NCBI GenBank assembly: GCA_902555695.1
Contig: CACDTV010000001.1
Location: forward strand, 19,559-83,558
DNA length: 64,000 bases
Origin: an uncultured Alphaproteobacteria bacterium
Lineage (GTDB): Bacteria > Pseudomonadota > Alphaproteobacteria > HIMB59
Direction of reading: 5' to 3'
How positions within the stretch are numbered: the first letter of the stretch is position 1; the number at the start of each line of letters is the position of its first letter. Below the pieces are notes generated by a model. That model was not told the DNA's origin. It made no database searches and worked only from the letters and a program-made list of their open reading frames with translations. Position numbers and translations under genes: made by a program. Shown piece by piece: positions 18,435 to 28,792 of this stretch.

Positions 18435-18884
18435 TTAGTTCTTTGAAATAGTGTTGAGCGGATATGGAACATCTTTGATAGAAAATTTATGACAATATTC
18501 AACACCCTCTAAAAGTTTTGACCATAATTCGTTTGCATCCTTTTCTAATTCTGGGATCGAATATGATGCTAAGCTTAAAAACCATATCTTAAAAGAGTCC
18601 TTTGATAGTCTATCGACATTTGAATTGACTAATGTTGAAAAAGTATCTTTCCACTGTAGTAAGAGAACATCAGCTTCTTTTTTTGATAAATTCTGAGGTG
18701 ATGTAAAGTATTTTTTTTGAAGTGTTGATTTATCTTGTTCTAGGATAGATGTTTTAAATTGGAATGCATTATCGAGAATTGATGCTTTTTCTTTACTATC
18801 ATTTATTTCAATCCAATTAATAAAACCTTTCAATAATCTTGAACATATGTCATGGAGTTGTTCATTATCTATTTCTTCATTCAT
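18435..18884 (-). CDS. Hypothetical protein
   Basis: 149 aa, between ParA-like gene and periplasmic protein on same strand. Confidence 0.6.
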   Translation of the reverse strand: MNEEIDNEQLHDICSRLLKGFINWIEINDSKEKASILDNAFQFKTSILEQDKSTLQKKYFTSPQNLSKKEADVLLLQWKDTFSTLVNSNVDRLSKDSFKIWFLSLASYSIPELEKDANELWSKLLEGVEYCHKFSIKDVPYPLNTISKN

Positions 18885-18899
18885 ATAATTTATTAAAAT

Positions 18900-19538
18900 T
18901 TAAAATTTCAAGAATGACTGTATCTCTTTTGCTAGAGCCAACATTTCTAAACACCCTTTTCCAGTTCTTTGTTTTTCTACAACTGTTAACCCTAATCCCA
19001 TAGTTGATACAAATATTTGTCTATTACCCAAAATCGTCTTTGCTTTTTTAACATTCATTTTATTAACAAATTTATGTGCTTCTTGAATAAGTTTAGATTT
19101 AGCATTTGCTCTATTAATAAGAATTAATATCTCTCTTTTTTCTCTTTTCGCTAATTCAATTATGGACTCCGTGGCCCAAAAATCTACTTGAGAGGGAGAT
19201 ATCGGTATAATGACAAGGTCAGCTATTTCAATTGCTGGTCTTCCATCAGCGTCAATTTTAGGAGGAGTATCAATTATTACTAAATCAGATTTTTCTTTAA
19301 GGGATTTAGCCTCATACTGTGCGCCCCAGAGGCTTGCAGTTTTAAACTGAATCATATTTTTATTTTTAAGTTTTTCATTTCTGGTAAGAAACCACTTACC
19401 TAAACTACCTTGAGGGTCTGTGTCGAGTAATGTCGTCGATAAATTATTTTTTAAAGAATAAACAGCAGCTAAATTTGCAGCTATAGTGGTTTTTCCAGAG
19501 CCTCCTTTTTGTTGAGCGATGGTAATGACCTTAGACAC
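18900..19538 (-). CDS. ParA/MinD-superfamily ATPase (orphan)
   Basis: AQQKGGSGKTTIAANLA deviant Walker A; DLVIIDTPP. Confidence 0.9.
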   Translation of the reverse strand: MSKVITIAQQKGGSGKTTIAANLAAVYSLKNNLSTTLLDTDPQGSLGKWFLTRNEKLKNKNMIQFKTASLWGAQYEAKSLKEKSDLVIIDTPPKIDADGRPAIEIADLVIIPISPSQVDFWATESIIELAKREKREILILINRANAKSKLIQEAHKFVNKMNVKKAKTILGNRQIFVSTMGLGLTVVEKQRTGKGCLEMLALAKEIQSFLKF

Positions 19539-19667
19539 ATTTCAAGTATAAAAATAAAAAACTCTTAAGAAAGCCTTATTAAAAAAAAGTTGTGGGTTGA
19601 TAGGTGCTTAGAATAGGTTTCTTAAAATTATATAGGAAATAAACCCTATATCATCTATATTGCTATC

Positions 19668-20831
19668 GTGAAAGCGTTTCAATTCAACACTACTCCTGGA
19701 ATAAGATTTGGAAGTGACTATTCAGTAAGCACAGCAGAGGAAGTTTCTAAAAAACTTGGTAACAAAATACTATTTGTAACTGATCCGGGTTTAGTAAAAA
19801 TTGGGTTACACGAAAAAACAATTAATGAGCTTAAAAAATACTCTGAAATTTTAATTTTTGATAATGTTGAAGCTGACCCATCTATAAAAACACTTATGAA
19901 TTGTGTAGAACAGGGAAGAGATTTTGATGCAACAGGTGTAATAGGATTTGGTGGTGGATCATCAATGGACGTATCGAAATTAACTGCACTTTTGATTGGT
20001 TCAAACGAAAATATTCATGAGGCTTGGGGAGTGGCTAATGCTAAAGGGCCTAGGCTCCCTCTTGCCCTTTACCCAACAACTTCTGGTACTGGTTCTGAAG
20101 TAACTCCAATTTCTATTATCACACAAGAAGATTTAGAAAAAAAAGGAGTTTCCTCTCCTATTATACTTCCAGACCTTGCAATTCTTGATCCATCATTAAC
20201 ACTCGGTCTTCCCCCTCACATTACTGCTGCTACCGGTATTGATGCAATGGTCCACGCGATAGAGTCTTATGCTTCAAAAAGTGTGAATAATAATTTGATC
20301 TCTCAAACACTCGCAAAGGAAGCATTGAAGCTTTTAGGTAGTTCTATAAGACAAGCTGTTTTAAACGGAAAGGATATTAAAGCAAGATCAAAAATGCTTG
20401 TTGGCTCTATGCTAGCAGGTGTCTCATTTGGAAACTCTCCAGTTGCTGGCGTTCATGCTTTGGCATATCCGATTGGAGGCACTTATCATGTCCCTCATGG
20501 TCTTTCCAACGCACTTGTCCTGCCATATGTGTTAAGATTTAATATATCTGATCAAAATGCATCAAAACTGTACAGTGAAATAGCCCCAATTGTTTTTCCA
20601 GATATTGACACAAGCACCAGCACTCAAGATATTTCTTCAAAATTCATTGAAAAGTTGTCAGATCTATCAAGCGAATTAGGTTTAGAACAAAGATTAAGAG
20701 ATCTCGAAATCCCTGAAACTGCATGCGAAACAATGGCTAGAGATGCAATGAAGCAAACCCGATTACTAATCAATAATCCAAGAGAAATATCTGAAAAAGA
20801 TGCTTTTGATATTTATAGGTCTGCATGGTAG
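19668..20831 (+). CDS. Iron-containing alcohol dehydrogenase (GTG start)
   Basis: GFGGGSSMDVSKLTALL, PTTSGTGSEVTP, HALAYPIGGTYHVPHGLSNALVLP. Confidence 0.92.
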   Translation: MKAFQFNTTPGIRFGSDYSVSTAEEVSKKLGNKILFVTDPGLVKIGLHEKTINELKKYSEILIFDNVEADPSIKTLMNCVEQGRDFDATGVIGFGGGSSMDVSKLTALLIGSNENIHEAWGVANAKGPRLPLALYPTTSGTGSEVTPISIITQEDLEKKGVSSPIILPDLAILDPSLTLGLPPHITAATGIDAMVHAIESYASKSVNNNLISQTLAKEALKLLGSSIRQAVLNGKDIKARSKMLVGSMLAGVSFGNSPVAGVHALAYPIGGTYHVPHGLSNALVLPYVLRFNISDQNASKLYSEIAPIVFPDIDTSTSTQDISSKFIEKLSDLSSELGLEQRLRDLEIPETACETMARDAMKQTRLLINNPREISEKDAFDIYRSAW

Positions 20832-20904
20832 AAACTTCATCTGATAAGAGATGGTAAATATAACATCTTGAATTATTAAGATTTTAAACTAAATAATATG
20901 AAAA

Positions 20905-21606
20905 ATGTTAAGCGTAATAGATATTTCTAAAAATTTTGGCGATTTTACTGCCATTAATAAACTCTCTTTTGAGGTCAAAGTTGGTGATGTGATGGGATTC
21001 CTTGGACCTAATGGTGCTGGCAAAACAACTTCCATGAGGGTAATAACTGGTTATCTTAAATCTGACAGTGGAAACGTTATCATAAATAATAAGGACATTG
21101 AAATAGAGCCCATTTACACAAAGTCAATGATTGGCTACTTACCTGAAGGTGTTCCCCTTTATTTAGACTTTTCGCCATATCTTTACCTAGACTACGTTTG
21201 CCAGGTAAGAAATATAAAAAACTCAAAAGCAGCAATCAAAAAAGTAATTAATGATCTGCAACTAGAAGAAGTAAAAGATGTTCCCATTGAAACTTTATCA
21301 AAAGGTTTTAAAAGACGTGTTGGAATAGCACAGGCTCTTATTCATAATCCCAAATTACTGATCTTAGATGAGCCAACTGATGGATTGGATCCCCTTCAAA
21401 AATTTGAAGTAAGAAAATTAATTAAAAAATTATCTAAAACAAAAGCAATTATAATTTCTACACACATTCTTGATGAAGTCCCAGAGGTTTGTAATAAGTG
21501 TCTTATTATTAATGATGGACAAAAAGTCTTTGAGGGAACTCCAGCACAGCTTAAGAAAAAAATTGGTAAATCCCTAGATGAAAAATTTAGAAAGTTAGTA
21601 AGCTAA
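20905..21606 (+). CDS. ABC-2 type transporter ATP-binding protein (GldA-like)
   Basis: GPNGAGKTTSMRVITGYL; LSKGFKRRVGIAQALIHNPKLLILDEPTDGLDP. Confidence 0.92.
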   Translation: MLSVIDISKNFGDFTAINKLSFEVKVGDVMGFLGPNGAGKTTSMRVITGYLKSDSGNVIINNKDIEIEPIYTKSMIGYLPEGVPLYLDFSPYLYLDYVCQVRNIKNSKAAIKKVINDLQLEEVKDVPIETLSKGFKRRVGIAQALIHNPKLLILDEPTDGLDPLQKFEVRKLIKKLSKTKAIIISTHILDEVPEVCNKCLIINDGQKVFEGTPAQLKKKIGKSLDEKFRKLVS

Positions 21607-22325
21607 TGTTGGCGCTAATTAAAAGAGAACTTAAATTATATTTTATAACTCCTGTCGCCTATATTTTTACTGCAATATTTATTTTGACCTCTATGTCCTT
21701 GACATTTTATTTTGGGTCGTTTTTCTCCTCAGGAGTTGCAGACTTAACGGTTTTTTTTAGTTTTATTCCATGGGTTTTTATTTTCTTTGTCTCTGCAGTT
21801 ACTATGAAAAGTTGGTCCGAGGAAAAAAGACTTGGTACTATTGAATTATTAATGACTTTACCAATTCCTTTGTGGAAGATAGTGTTGAGTAAATTTTTTG
21901 CAACTTGGGCTTTTGTTGTATTCTCTGTTGTTTTGACGTTTCCTATTTGGATTACAGTAAATTATCTTGGAAACCCTGATAACCTTGTAATTATTGGCCA
22001 ATATCTTGGTGTTATTATCATGGCAGGTGCTTATGTTTCTCTTGGAATTTTCTTTTCTTCGTTAACTAACAATCAAATAATTGCCTTTATTTTATCTATT
22101 TTAGTCTCATTTCTTTTTACCATAAGTGGTTTTCCTCTTATGATTAATTTTATAACTGGGATTTTACCTATTGAAATAGTAGAACTCATTTCTAGTTTTA
22201 GCTTTTTGACTCACTTCTCAAGTATCCAAACGGGTTTCTTCTCAATTAAAGGATTGTTTTTCTTTTTATCCTTTATTGCTCTTTGGAATTATTTAACAAT
22301 TATAAAATTTTTTAATCGAGACTAA
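21606..22325 (+). CDS. ABC-2 type permease (GldF-like)
   Basis: KRELKLYFITPVAYIFTAIF; MKSWSEEKRLGTIELLMTLPI. Confidence 0.9.
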   Translation: MLALIKRELKLYFITPVAYIFTAIFILTSMSLTFYFGSFFSSGVADLTVFFSFIPWVFIFFVSAVTMKSWSEEKRLGTIELLMTLPIPLWKIVLSKFFATWAFVVFSVVLTFPIWITVNYLGNPDNLVIIGQYLGVIIMAGAYVSLGIFFSSLTNNQIIAFILSILVSFLFTISGFPLMINFITGILPIEIVELISSFSFLTHFSSIQTGFFSIKGLFFFLSFIALWNYLTIIKFFNRD

Positions 22326-24160
22326 TGAATAAATTTTTACAAAAAAACTATCTCATAGTATCTATACTAAGCACTGTTATTTTATTTTTGTCCTTTAATT
22401 TTATAATCCAAAAAATCAATTTTAATTTGGGAGTTGATTTTACCTCTAACAAAACTTTTACTCTTTCAAGTGGTACTAAGAGAGTTATAGACGAAATAGA
22501 AGAGCCAATAAAAATTAATTTTGTATATAGCAGAGACTTATCTAAAAATATTCCAATTATTCAAAATTACGCTAATCAAGTTCAAGGTCTATTAAACAGA
22601 TATTCAGATTTAGCCTTAGGTAAAATTGAATTAAACTTTATTGAACCAGAACCTTATTCAGATGATGAAGACTATGTAAATAGATATGGTGTGCAGGGCT
22701 TTCCTATAGATCAAGAAGGGTCCAAAGTATATTTTGGATTAATTGCTTCAAATACAACAGATGACATAGAAACTGTTCCATTTTTTGATCCCTCAAAAGC
22801 TGGCACATTAGAAAAACAATTAACTGACATTGTATACAAACTTAATAGATCAAAAAAACCAATGATTGGTTTTTTATCATGGGTGGACACTACACCACCA
22901 ATGATGCCAAATAATCAACTTGGGCAAGGAGAATACACAATACTTGAGGAGCTTAGTTATTTTTATGATTTTGAGTTTTTAGATACAGACGTAGAGAGTT
23001 TTGAAGGTATAGACTTATTGATAGTTTATCACCCCTCTGACATTAGTGACAAAACTGAATATGCAGTTGAACAATTCATCTTGAATGGTGGAAAATCAGT
23101 TATTTTTGTTGATCCATTTTTTGAGAAAAATGACCATTCAAATAAATCATCAAATTTAGAAAATGTCTTAAAAACCCTCAATATTAACTATAATAGCAAT
23201 GTTATTTTAGATGGTGCTCAAGCCACAAGACTGCAAACACAACAAAACATAACTGAAAATACATCTTTGCAAACTATGTTGAAATTGAATTGGCCTGAAG
23301 TCAGAGGGCAGTTCATTAATCAAGCTGAAGAAATTGGAGACGGTTTATCTTTAATTAGACTTGTGTCTCCAGGTGGTCTTTCCCCATTAAATGAAGAAAG
23401 TGAAATTTCTTACACTCCTATTATGTCCTCCAGTGAGGTAACAATGGATCTACCTATGAAAGAGGTACATGATCCAATTAAGCTCATTAATAATTTTCAG
23501 CCAACAGGAATTAGCTATGACTTTGGAGTAAAATTAAATGGTATCGCAAAAAGTAATTTTAACGATTTTGAATTTAAAAATGATAATCATTTAGAAACAT
23601 CCTCAAAAAATATAAATGTGGTAGTTTTCAGTGATGCTGATTTTATAAGAAATGCCTTTTGGGCAAGAATTCAAAAGTTTTTAGATACCAATGTAATAGA
23701 GGCAACATCTGATAATGGAAGTTTAGTTACAAATGTATTTGACTCAATGACAGGTTATGACGAATTTATTGATCTGAGAAACAAAGAGGCTCCATTTAGA
23801 CCGTTTGTTGTAGTTCAAAAACTTCAAGCAGAAGCTGAGCAGATGTATCTAGGACAGGAACAGCAATTACAAGCTCAACTTGATAATACATTAAATCAAA
23901 TTCAAAATTTATCAGGCGGTAGAGATGTAGAAAGTGTCAATTTATCTGACAAACAATTAATGGAATTAGCAAATTTTCAATTACAAGTAGAAAATACTCG
24001 TAAACAACTAAGAGAAGTTAGAAGAAATTTAAGTAAAGACATAGATCGATTAGCAAATCAAATAAACATATTAAATACTTTTTTAATCCCTGTTCTTTTA
24101 ATTCTACTAATGTTTTTTATTCCAAGACAACTCGGTATCAGAAAAAGAAAAAGCAGATAA
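22325..24160 (+). CDS. GldG-like ABC transporter auxiliary protein
   Basis: N- and C-terminal TM helices; FTLSSGTKRVIDEIEEPIKINFVYSRDLS; FVDPFFE. Confidence 0.88.
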   Translation: MNKFLQKNYLIVSILSTVILFLSFNFIIQKINFNLGVDFTSNKTFTLSSGTKRVIDEIEEPIKINFVYSRDLSKNIPIIQNYANQVQGLLNRYSDLALGKIELNFIEPEPYSDDEDYVNRYGVQGFPIDQEGSKVYFGLIASNTTDDIETVPFFDPSKAGTLEKQLTDIVYKLNRSKKPMIGFLSWVDTTPPMMPNNQLGQGEYTILEELSYFYDFEFLDTDVESFEGIDLLIVYHPSDISDKTEYAVEQFILNGGKSVIFVDPFFEKNDHSNKSSNLENVLKTLNINYNSNVILDGAQATRLQTQQNITENTSLQTMLKLNWPEVRGQFINQAEEIGDGLSLIRLVSPGGLSPLNEESEISYTPIMSSSEVTMDLPMKEVHDPIKLINNFQPTGISYDFGVKLNGIAKSNFNDFEFKNDNHLETSSKNINVVVFSDADFIRNAFWARIQKFLDTNVIEATSDNGSLVTNVFDSMTGYDEFIDLRNKEAPFRPFVVVQKLQAEAEQMYLGQEQQLQAQLDNTLNQIQNLSGGRDVESVNLSDKQLMELANFQLQVENTRKQLREVRRNLSKDIDRLANQINILNTFLIPVLLILLMFFIPRQLGIRKRKSR

Positions 24161-25165
24161 ATGTATATTAAAAATTTAAAAATATTGGTTTTACTATCTT
24201 TTGGATTTTTAATTATTGCCCTTGGTATGTATTTTGATGGCAAAAATATCTCTAACAAGTCATCATCTGAAGTATTATTTCCTAGCTTTGATGATGTTTT
24301 ACCGAAAATAGCATACATTGAATTTTCTAATCAAAATGGAAAATCTGTTATTGAAATCATTGATAATCAATGGCTTATTTCAAGCTCAAATAATTTTCCC
24401 GCAAATACTGAGCTTTTAAGTAGGTTTTTTATTCAACTTCGTGAAGCAAATATTTTAGATGCTAAAACTAATCGTGAAGATCTTTTATACAAATTGGGTC
24501 TAGATGATGAAAATAAAATGCAATTAATATTAAAATCTGAAGATGGTGAAGTGTTGTACTCACTAGATATTGGTATTTATAATTACAATATCCCAGGATC
24601 TTACATAAAGGCTACTGAGTCTAATCAATCTTATTTGGTTTCAACAAACTTAACCGCCGATGTATCTGATTTCTATTGGGTACCAACGGATTTAATAAAT
24701 ATTGGTAAATCTCAAATTCAATCAATTCAAATTTATAATCAAAATATGATTAACTTAAGTATTAAAGAAGGAGAGCTAAAACATACAAATTTGACCTCTC
24801 AATTTAAAGAAATTGATAATGATAAAATTATTGATGCTCAAAATATATTAACTGATCTTCAACATAATGGCTATATACTTAAGACAGAATTACCTAACTC
24901 TCCAGATTTAAAAGCTAGGTTTACACTAAATAATGGAACTATAATTTTTATAAATCTTTACGATATTGAGGGTAAAGGTGTTCACGCTACTTTTGATTGG
25001 AATTATGTCGATGATAAAGTTCAAATATCAAAGTTTATAGATCCATTGCTAGATGGAAATCAAATACAAGTTAGTTCGGTTGCTTTTTTAAATAATTTTG
25101 CTTTTAGCGTTCCTCAAATATTTTTTGATACATTGAATATAAAATTAAGAGAAAAAACCGAATAA
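24161..25165 (+). CDS. DUF4340-like protein
   Basis: N-terminal TM, YIEFSNQNGKSVIEIIDNQWLI; position after the GldG-like gene. Confidence 0.75.
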   Translation: MYIKNLKILVLLSFGFLIIALGMYFDGKNISNKSSSEVLFPSFDDVLPKIAYIEFSNQNGKSVIEIIDNQWLISSSNNFPANTELLSRFFIQLREANILDAKTNREDLLYKLGLDDENKMQLILKSEDGEVLYSLDIGIYNYNIPGSYIKATESNQSYLVSTNLTADVSDFYWVPTDLINIGKSQIQSIQIYNQNMINLSIKEGELKHTNLTSQFKEIDNDKIIDAQNILTDLQHNGYILKTELPNSPDLKARFTLNNGTIIFINLYDIEGKGVHATFDWNYVDDKVQISKFIDPLLDGNQIQVSSVAFLNNFAFSVPQIFFDTLNIKLREKTE

Positions 25166-26119
25166 TTATTTGATTTCTCCAATTTCAAACTTCATTTGAT
25201 GTTTATAAATTTGTAATGGGTTTAATTGCGTTGAAGGAAATTTTCGATTATTGGGTGCGTTTGGAAAACCCTGAGTTTCAAAACACATACCTTGATATTT
25301 TTTAATTTTAATACGATTACTGGAATATTTTAAATGCTGACCAGTATAAAATTGAACACCAGGTTGATTTGAAAAAATTTTTAGGGATATATTGCTTTTT
25401 GGTGATTGTATTTTAGCTATAAACTTAGAATTCTTTTTTATAATGAAATTTTCATCAAATCCCTTGAATTTATTAGTAAATTTATCGCGTATCCTAGTTG
25501 ATTTTTTAAAATCAAAACGTGTTCCTTTTACATTCATTACCCTACCAGTAGGTATATTTTCAGAGTCATTTTCTAAGTACTGATTTGAATTGATTTGGAC
25601 GTGGTGATCAAAAATATCTTTTTTAATTTTATCTAAATTCCAATAGGCGTGATTTACCAAATTAACGTGGGTAGTTTTTGATGTTTGTGCACTTATATTG
25701 ATTTTGAGAGTCGAATTTGCAATTGAGTAATCACAACTAGAATATAATTCTCCTGGGAAACCCTGATCTTTATCTGGTGATATACAATAATAGCTAATAT
25801 GAGATTTGGAGAAGCTCTTAACTTGCCAAATTTTTGAGTCAAACCCTTTTTTACCACCATGTAGTATATTTTTTCCCTCATTTCTAGTTAATTTGTATTT
25901 TACTCCTTTGATCTGAAATTGAGCTTTTTTTATTCTATTTGCATACCTGCCACATGTTGCGCCTAAGTAGTTTTTATTATTTTTATATGATGAGATATTT
26001 CCTAAATTTAGAATTAAATTGATTTTTTTCTTTTTATAAAAAACTTCAAATAATGTTGCACCAATATTGAGAGTCTTAACTCTTAAAAACTTATTTTCAA
26101 TTGTGTGTGATTTAATCAT
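25166..26119 (-). CDS. galM: Aldose 1-epimerase
   Basis: LGATCGRYANRIKKAQF; NLVNHAYWNL; GVQFYTGQHL. Confidence 0.88.
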   Translation of the reverse strand: MIKSHTIENKFLRVKTLNIGATLFEVFYKKKKINLILNLGNISSYKNNKNYLGATCGRYANRIKKAQFQIKGVKYKLTRNEGKNILHGGKKGFDSKIWQVKSFSKSHISYYCISPDKDQGFPGELYSSCDYSIANSTLKINISAQTSKTTHVNLVNHAYWNLDKIKKDIFDHHVQINSNQYLENDSENIPTGRVMNVKGTRFDFKKSTRIRDKFTNKFKGFDENFIIKKNSKFIAKIQSPKSNISLKIFSNQPGVQFYTGQHLKYSSNRIKIKKYQGMCFETQGFPNAPNNRKFPSTQLNPLQIYKHQMKFEIGEIK

Positions 26120-26125
26120 TAATGA

Positions 26126-26956
26126 TTAAATTTTTGAAATATTCTCTAAAACTTTTTTTGTTACTTCTTTTAATCTTGGAATAGTTGAATTGATTAATTT
26201 AATACGGTCATAAGTATTTGGATCTTTTGCAATTTTCTCTCTTAAAGTATCGCCGAAAGTTTTTCTGAGTTCAGTGCCGATATTAAACTTACAAACATTC
26301 GTTGTATTTGCTATCGTTCTTTTAAGTGTATCGTCGATACCGCTGCTACCGTGAAGCACCAATGGTACTTCTGTTAAGGTTTCTATCTTCTTTATGACTT
26401 GCATATCAATCGAAGAAGATTTGTTTGTCTGTAAATGTACGTTTCCTGCACTGATGGCCATTGCATCACATTTGGTTAATTCAGCAAATGTCTTTGCTTC
26501 CTCTGGATCTGTGCTTTGTGACTTAGCACCATCATTGTAACCAACAAATCCAATTTCTCCCTCAACAGAAATATTTTGTTTATGAGCTAATTCAACGATT
26601 TCTCTTGTTTTATCAACGTTTTCATTAAGTGAAAACTTGGATCCATCAAACATTACGGATGTAAATCCGTTGTCAATTGCCTGTAAACACTCTTCTTTCG
26701 TATAGCCATGATCTAAATGACAAACTATTGGACTAGATGATTGCTCAGCCAAGTATCTAAACATTTTACCTAAAACTGGCAGAGGTGTATTTGCTCTACA
26801 ACCTGGTCCTGCTTGAAGAATGACAGGTACCTTGAGCTGTTCGGCTGTTTCTGCATAACATCTTGCATCTTCCCAACCTAATACTACTAATCCTGCAACG
26901 GCATAATTATTTTTTTTTGCTTCTTGTAAAACTTTTGAGAGGCTAGCTATCGTCAT
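26126..26956 (-). CDS. Class II fructose-bisphosphate/tagatose-type aldolase (IolJ-like by context)
   Basis: HLDHGYTKEECLQAIDNGFTSVMFDGSKF; LVLHGSSGIDD; FNIGTELR. Confidence 0.9.
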   Translation of the reverse strand: MTIASLSKVLQEAKKNNYAVAGLVVLGWEDARCYAETAEQLKVPVILQAGPGCRANTPLPVLGKMFRYLAEQSSSPIVCHLDHGYTKEECLQAIDNGFTSVMFDGSKFSLNENVDKTREIVELAHKQNISVEGEIGFVGYNDGAKSQSTDPEEAKTFAELTKCDAMAISAGNVHLQTNKSSSIDMQVIKKIETLTEVPLVLHGSSGIDDTLKRTIANTTNVCKFNIGTELRKTFGDTLREKIAKDPNTYDRIKLINSTIPRLKEVTKKVLENISKI

Positions 26957-27795
26957 TTATATTTTGCTATCATATCCTTAATACCTGGGATTGTTTCTAG
27001 TTGGTAAGCATGGGTTTTTTGGAAAGATTGAATAAGTGATCTTTGAGAAAGACCTACTAGAATTGTAAAATAATACATCTCATATCCTGGGGCAACCACA
27101 CATGGATGATATCCTTTATTAATTGCAATAGTAGAGCCATTAAAAAGTTGATAACCGTGACCCTCTTTTTCATCCTCTGATTGCATAATTTGAACACCAA
27201 AACCATGTCCTGGTTTAAATCGATAATTATAAACTTCATCATGACGTGTCTCTTGAGGAAGATCATCTGTGTCATGTTTGTGAGGAGGGAAGCCTGACCA
27301 CCCTCCAGCGCCAACAGTATATAATTCATTTACTAATAATCGACCAACTTGATCATGATGTTTCGCACCCAAGATATGTTTAATTTTTCTGTGAGTTTTA
27401 GTGTCGTCTGAGCCATATTGAACAACGTCTAGTTCTTCTTTTAAAACGAGAAATGGTTCTAATTTTTTTTCATAAATTCCACCAGCTATGAAACACTCAG
27501 AGGAGTCAGATAAACAAGTAATTTTACATTTTGAATTTGTAGGAATATAGCTACCCTCAGGTTCACCATCCCATACATCAGTTGTTCTTTTTCCAATCTG
27601 TCCTAACTTCTTATCCTCCACGGTAATCTCGACGATACCTGTTGCTGGAACTACGCTACTTTCATGTTTTGATAGTTGATATTCATAGGACTCACCTTTT
27701 TTTAAATTGATAATATTAAAATAAACTAAAGGTACTGTTTTATTTGTTTCTCCAAATAAAGCTTGATTTTTATTATCTGAATAAGGGATGTGCAT
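26953..27795 (-). CDS. iolB: 5-deoxy-glucuronate isomerase
   Basis: NELYTVGAGGWSGFPPHKHDTDDLPQETRHDEVYNYRF; adjacent iolC. Confidence 0.93.
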   Translation of the reverse strand: MHIPYSDNKNQALFGETNKTVPLVYFNIINLKKGESYEYQLSKHESSVVPATGIVEITVEDKKLGQIGKRTTDVWDGEPEGSYIPTNSKCKITCLSDSSECFIAGGIYEKKLEPFLVLKEELDVVQYGSDDTKTHRKIKHILGAKHHDQVGRLLVNELYTVGAGGWSGFPPHKHDTDDLPQETRHDEVYNYRFKPGHGFGVQIMQSEDEKEGHGYQLFNGSTIAINKGYHPCVVAPGYEMYYFTILVGLSQRSLIQSFQKTHAYQLETIPGIKDMIAKYK

Positions 27796-28758
27796 CTATA
27801 ACTCCTTTTGATTTTGGTTAATAAATTTTTCTAATTCCTGATTATTGGGCATAGCTGAGGAACATCCTACTCTTGTTACAACTATTGCAGCATTTGCGGA
27901 ACCACGAATTACTGCATCCTCTAAACTAAGGCCATTGTACAGGGAGCTTATAAAACCTCCATTGAATGCGTCGCCTGCACCTGTAGGTTTAATAGCTTCG
28001 ACATTAAATGTCCCGTATTGGCTCTCATTTTCTTTAGTAAATACTTTGGATCCCTCTTCGCCCATTTTATAGACAATCACTGATGGTTTTTTTTTAATAT
28101 ACATTTTTGCTAATTCAAGTCCATTTGTGGAATTATCAGCCACATTAAACTCTAAATCGTTTCCAATGATAATATCCATTTCATTCATTATTTCCTTATA
28201 AACATCTGATTTGATTGTATCAGACTCCCAGTTGTAAGGCCTATAATCAAGATCGATTATTAATGGTATCTTGAGATCTGAAGTTAGTTTTGAGGCAACC
28301 AAAACAGCATTCCTTGAAGGTTCTCCTGAAAGCGCAGTTCCAGTGATGAATACTGCAGAGTAATTATTGAAATTAATTTTATTAATATCCTCCTTATTAA
28401 GTTGCAGATCACAAGGATTACCTCTGTAAAGAATAGATTGATTATTTTTTAAAATAGTTTCAACAACAGCTATTTGTGTTTGAAAAGATTTATTGACTTT
28501 TCTGCAGTGTTCCACACCAACTTTGAATTCATTAAGTTTGTTAATTATGTATTCTCCGATTGCATCGTCAGATATACATGTAAGTAAATCAGTGCTGACA
28601 CCCAAGTTAGATAGAGCAACACAAGTATTTGCCGCCGAGCCTCCTAAATGAGAGGAAAAGTTATTTACATCTGAGATTTTTGTGCCGGGTGGCTCTGGGT
28701 AAATATCTAATCCAGCTCTCCCTATTACTAGAATTTTTTTTGTATTATCAAATTTCAT
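27796..28758 (-). CDS. iolC: 5-dehydro-2-deoxygluconokinase (PfkB family)
   Basis: IGRAGLDIYP, SSHLGGSAANTCVALSNLG, DLDYRPYNWES, PTGAGDAFNGGF. Confidence 0.9.
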   Translation of the reverse strand: MKFDNTKKILVIGRAGLDIYPEPPGTKISDVNNFSSHLGGSAANTCVALSNLGVSTDLLTCISDDAIGEYIINKLNEFKVGVEHCRKVNKSFQTQIAVVETILKNNQSILYRGNPCDLQLNKEDINKINFNNYSAVFITGTALSGEPSRNAVLVASKLTSDLKIPLIIDLDYRPYNWESDTIKSDVYKEIMNEMDIIIGNDLEFNVADNSTNGLELAKMYIKKKPSVIVYKMGEEGSKVFTKENESQYGTFNVEAIKPTGAGDAFNGGFISSLYNGLSLEDAVIRGSANAAIVVTRVGCSSAMPNNQELEKFINQNQKEL

Positions 28759-28792
28759 TTAATGAAAATTAAGTCTAGAGGAATTATTGTAA

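Noticed and set aside
20836-20862. Short inverted repeat CATCT...AGATG after the alcohol dehydrogenase gene
   Set aside because: Only 5-bp stem with no T-run; too weak to call a terminator.
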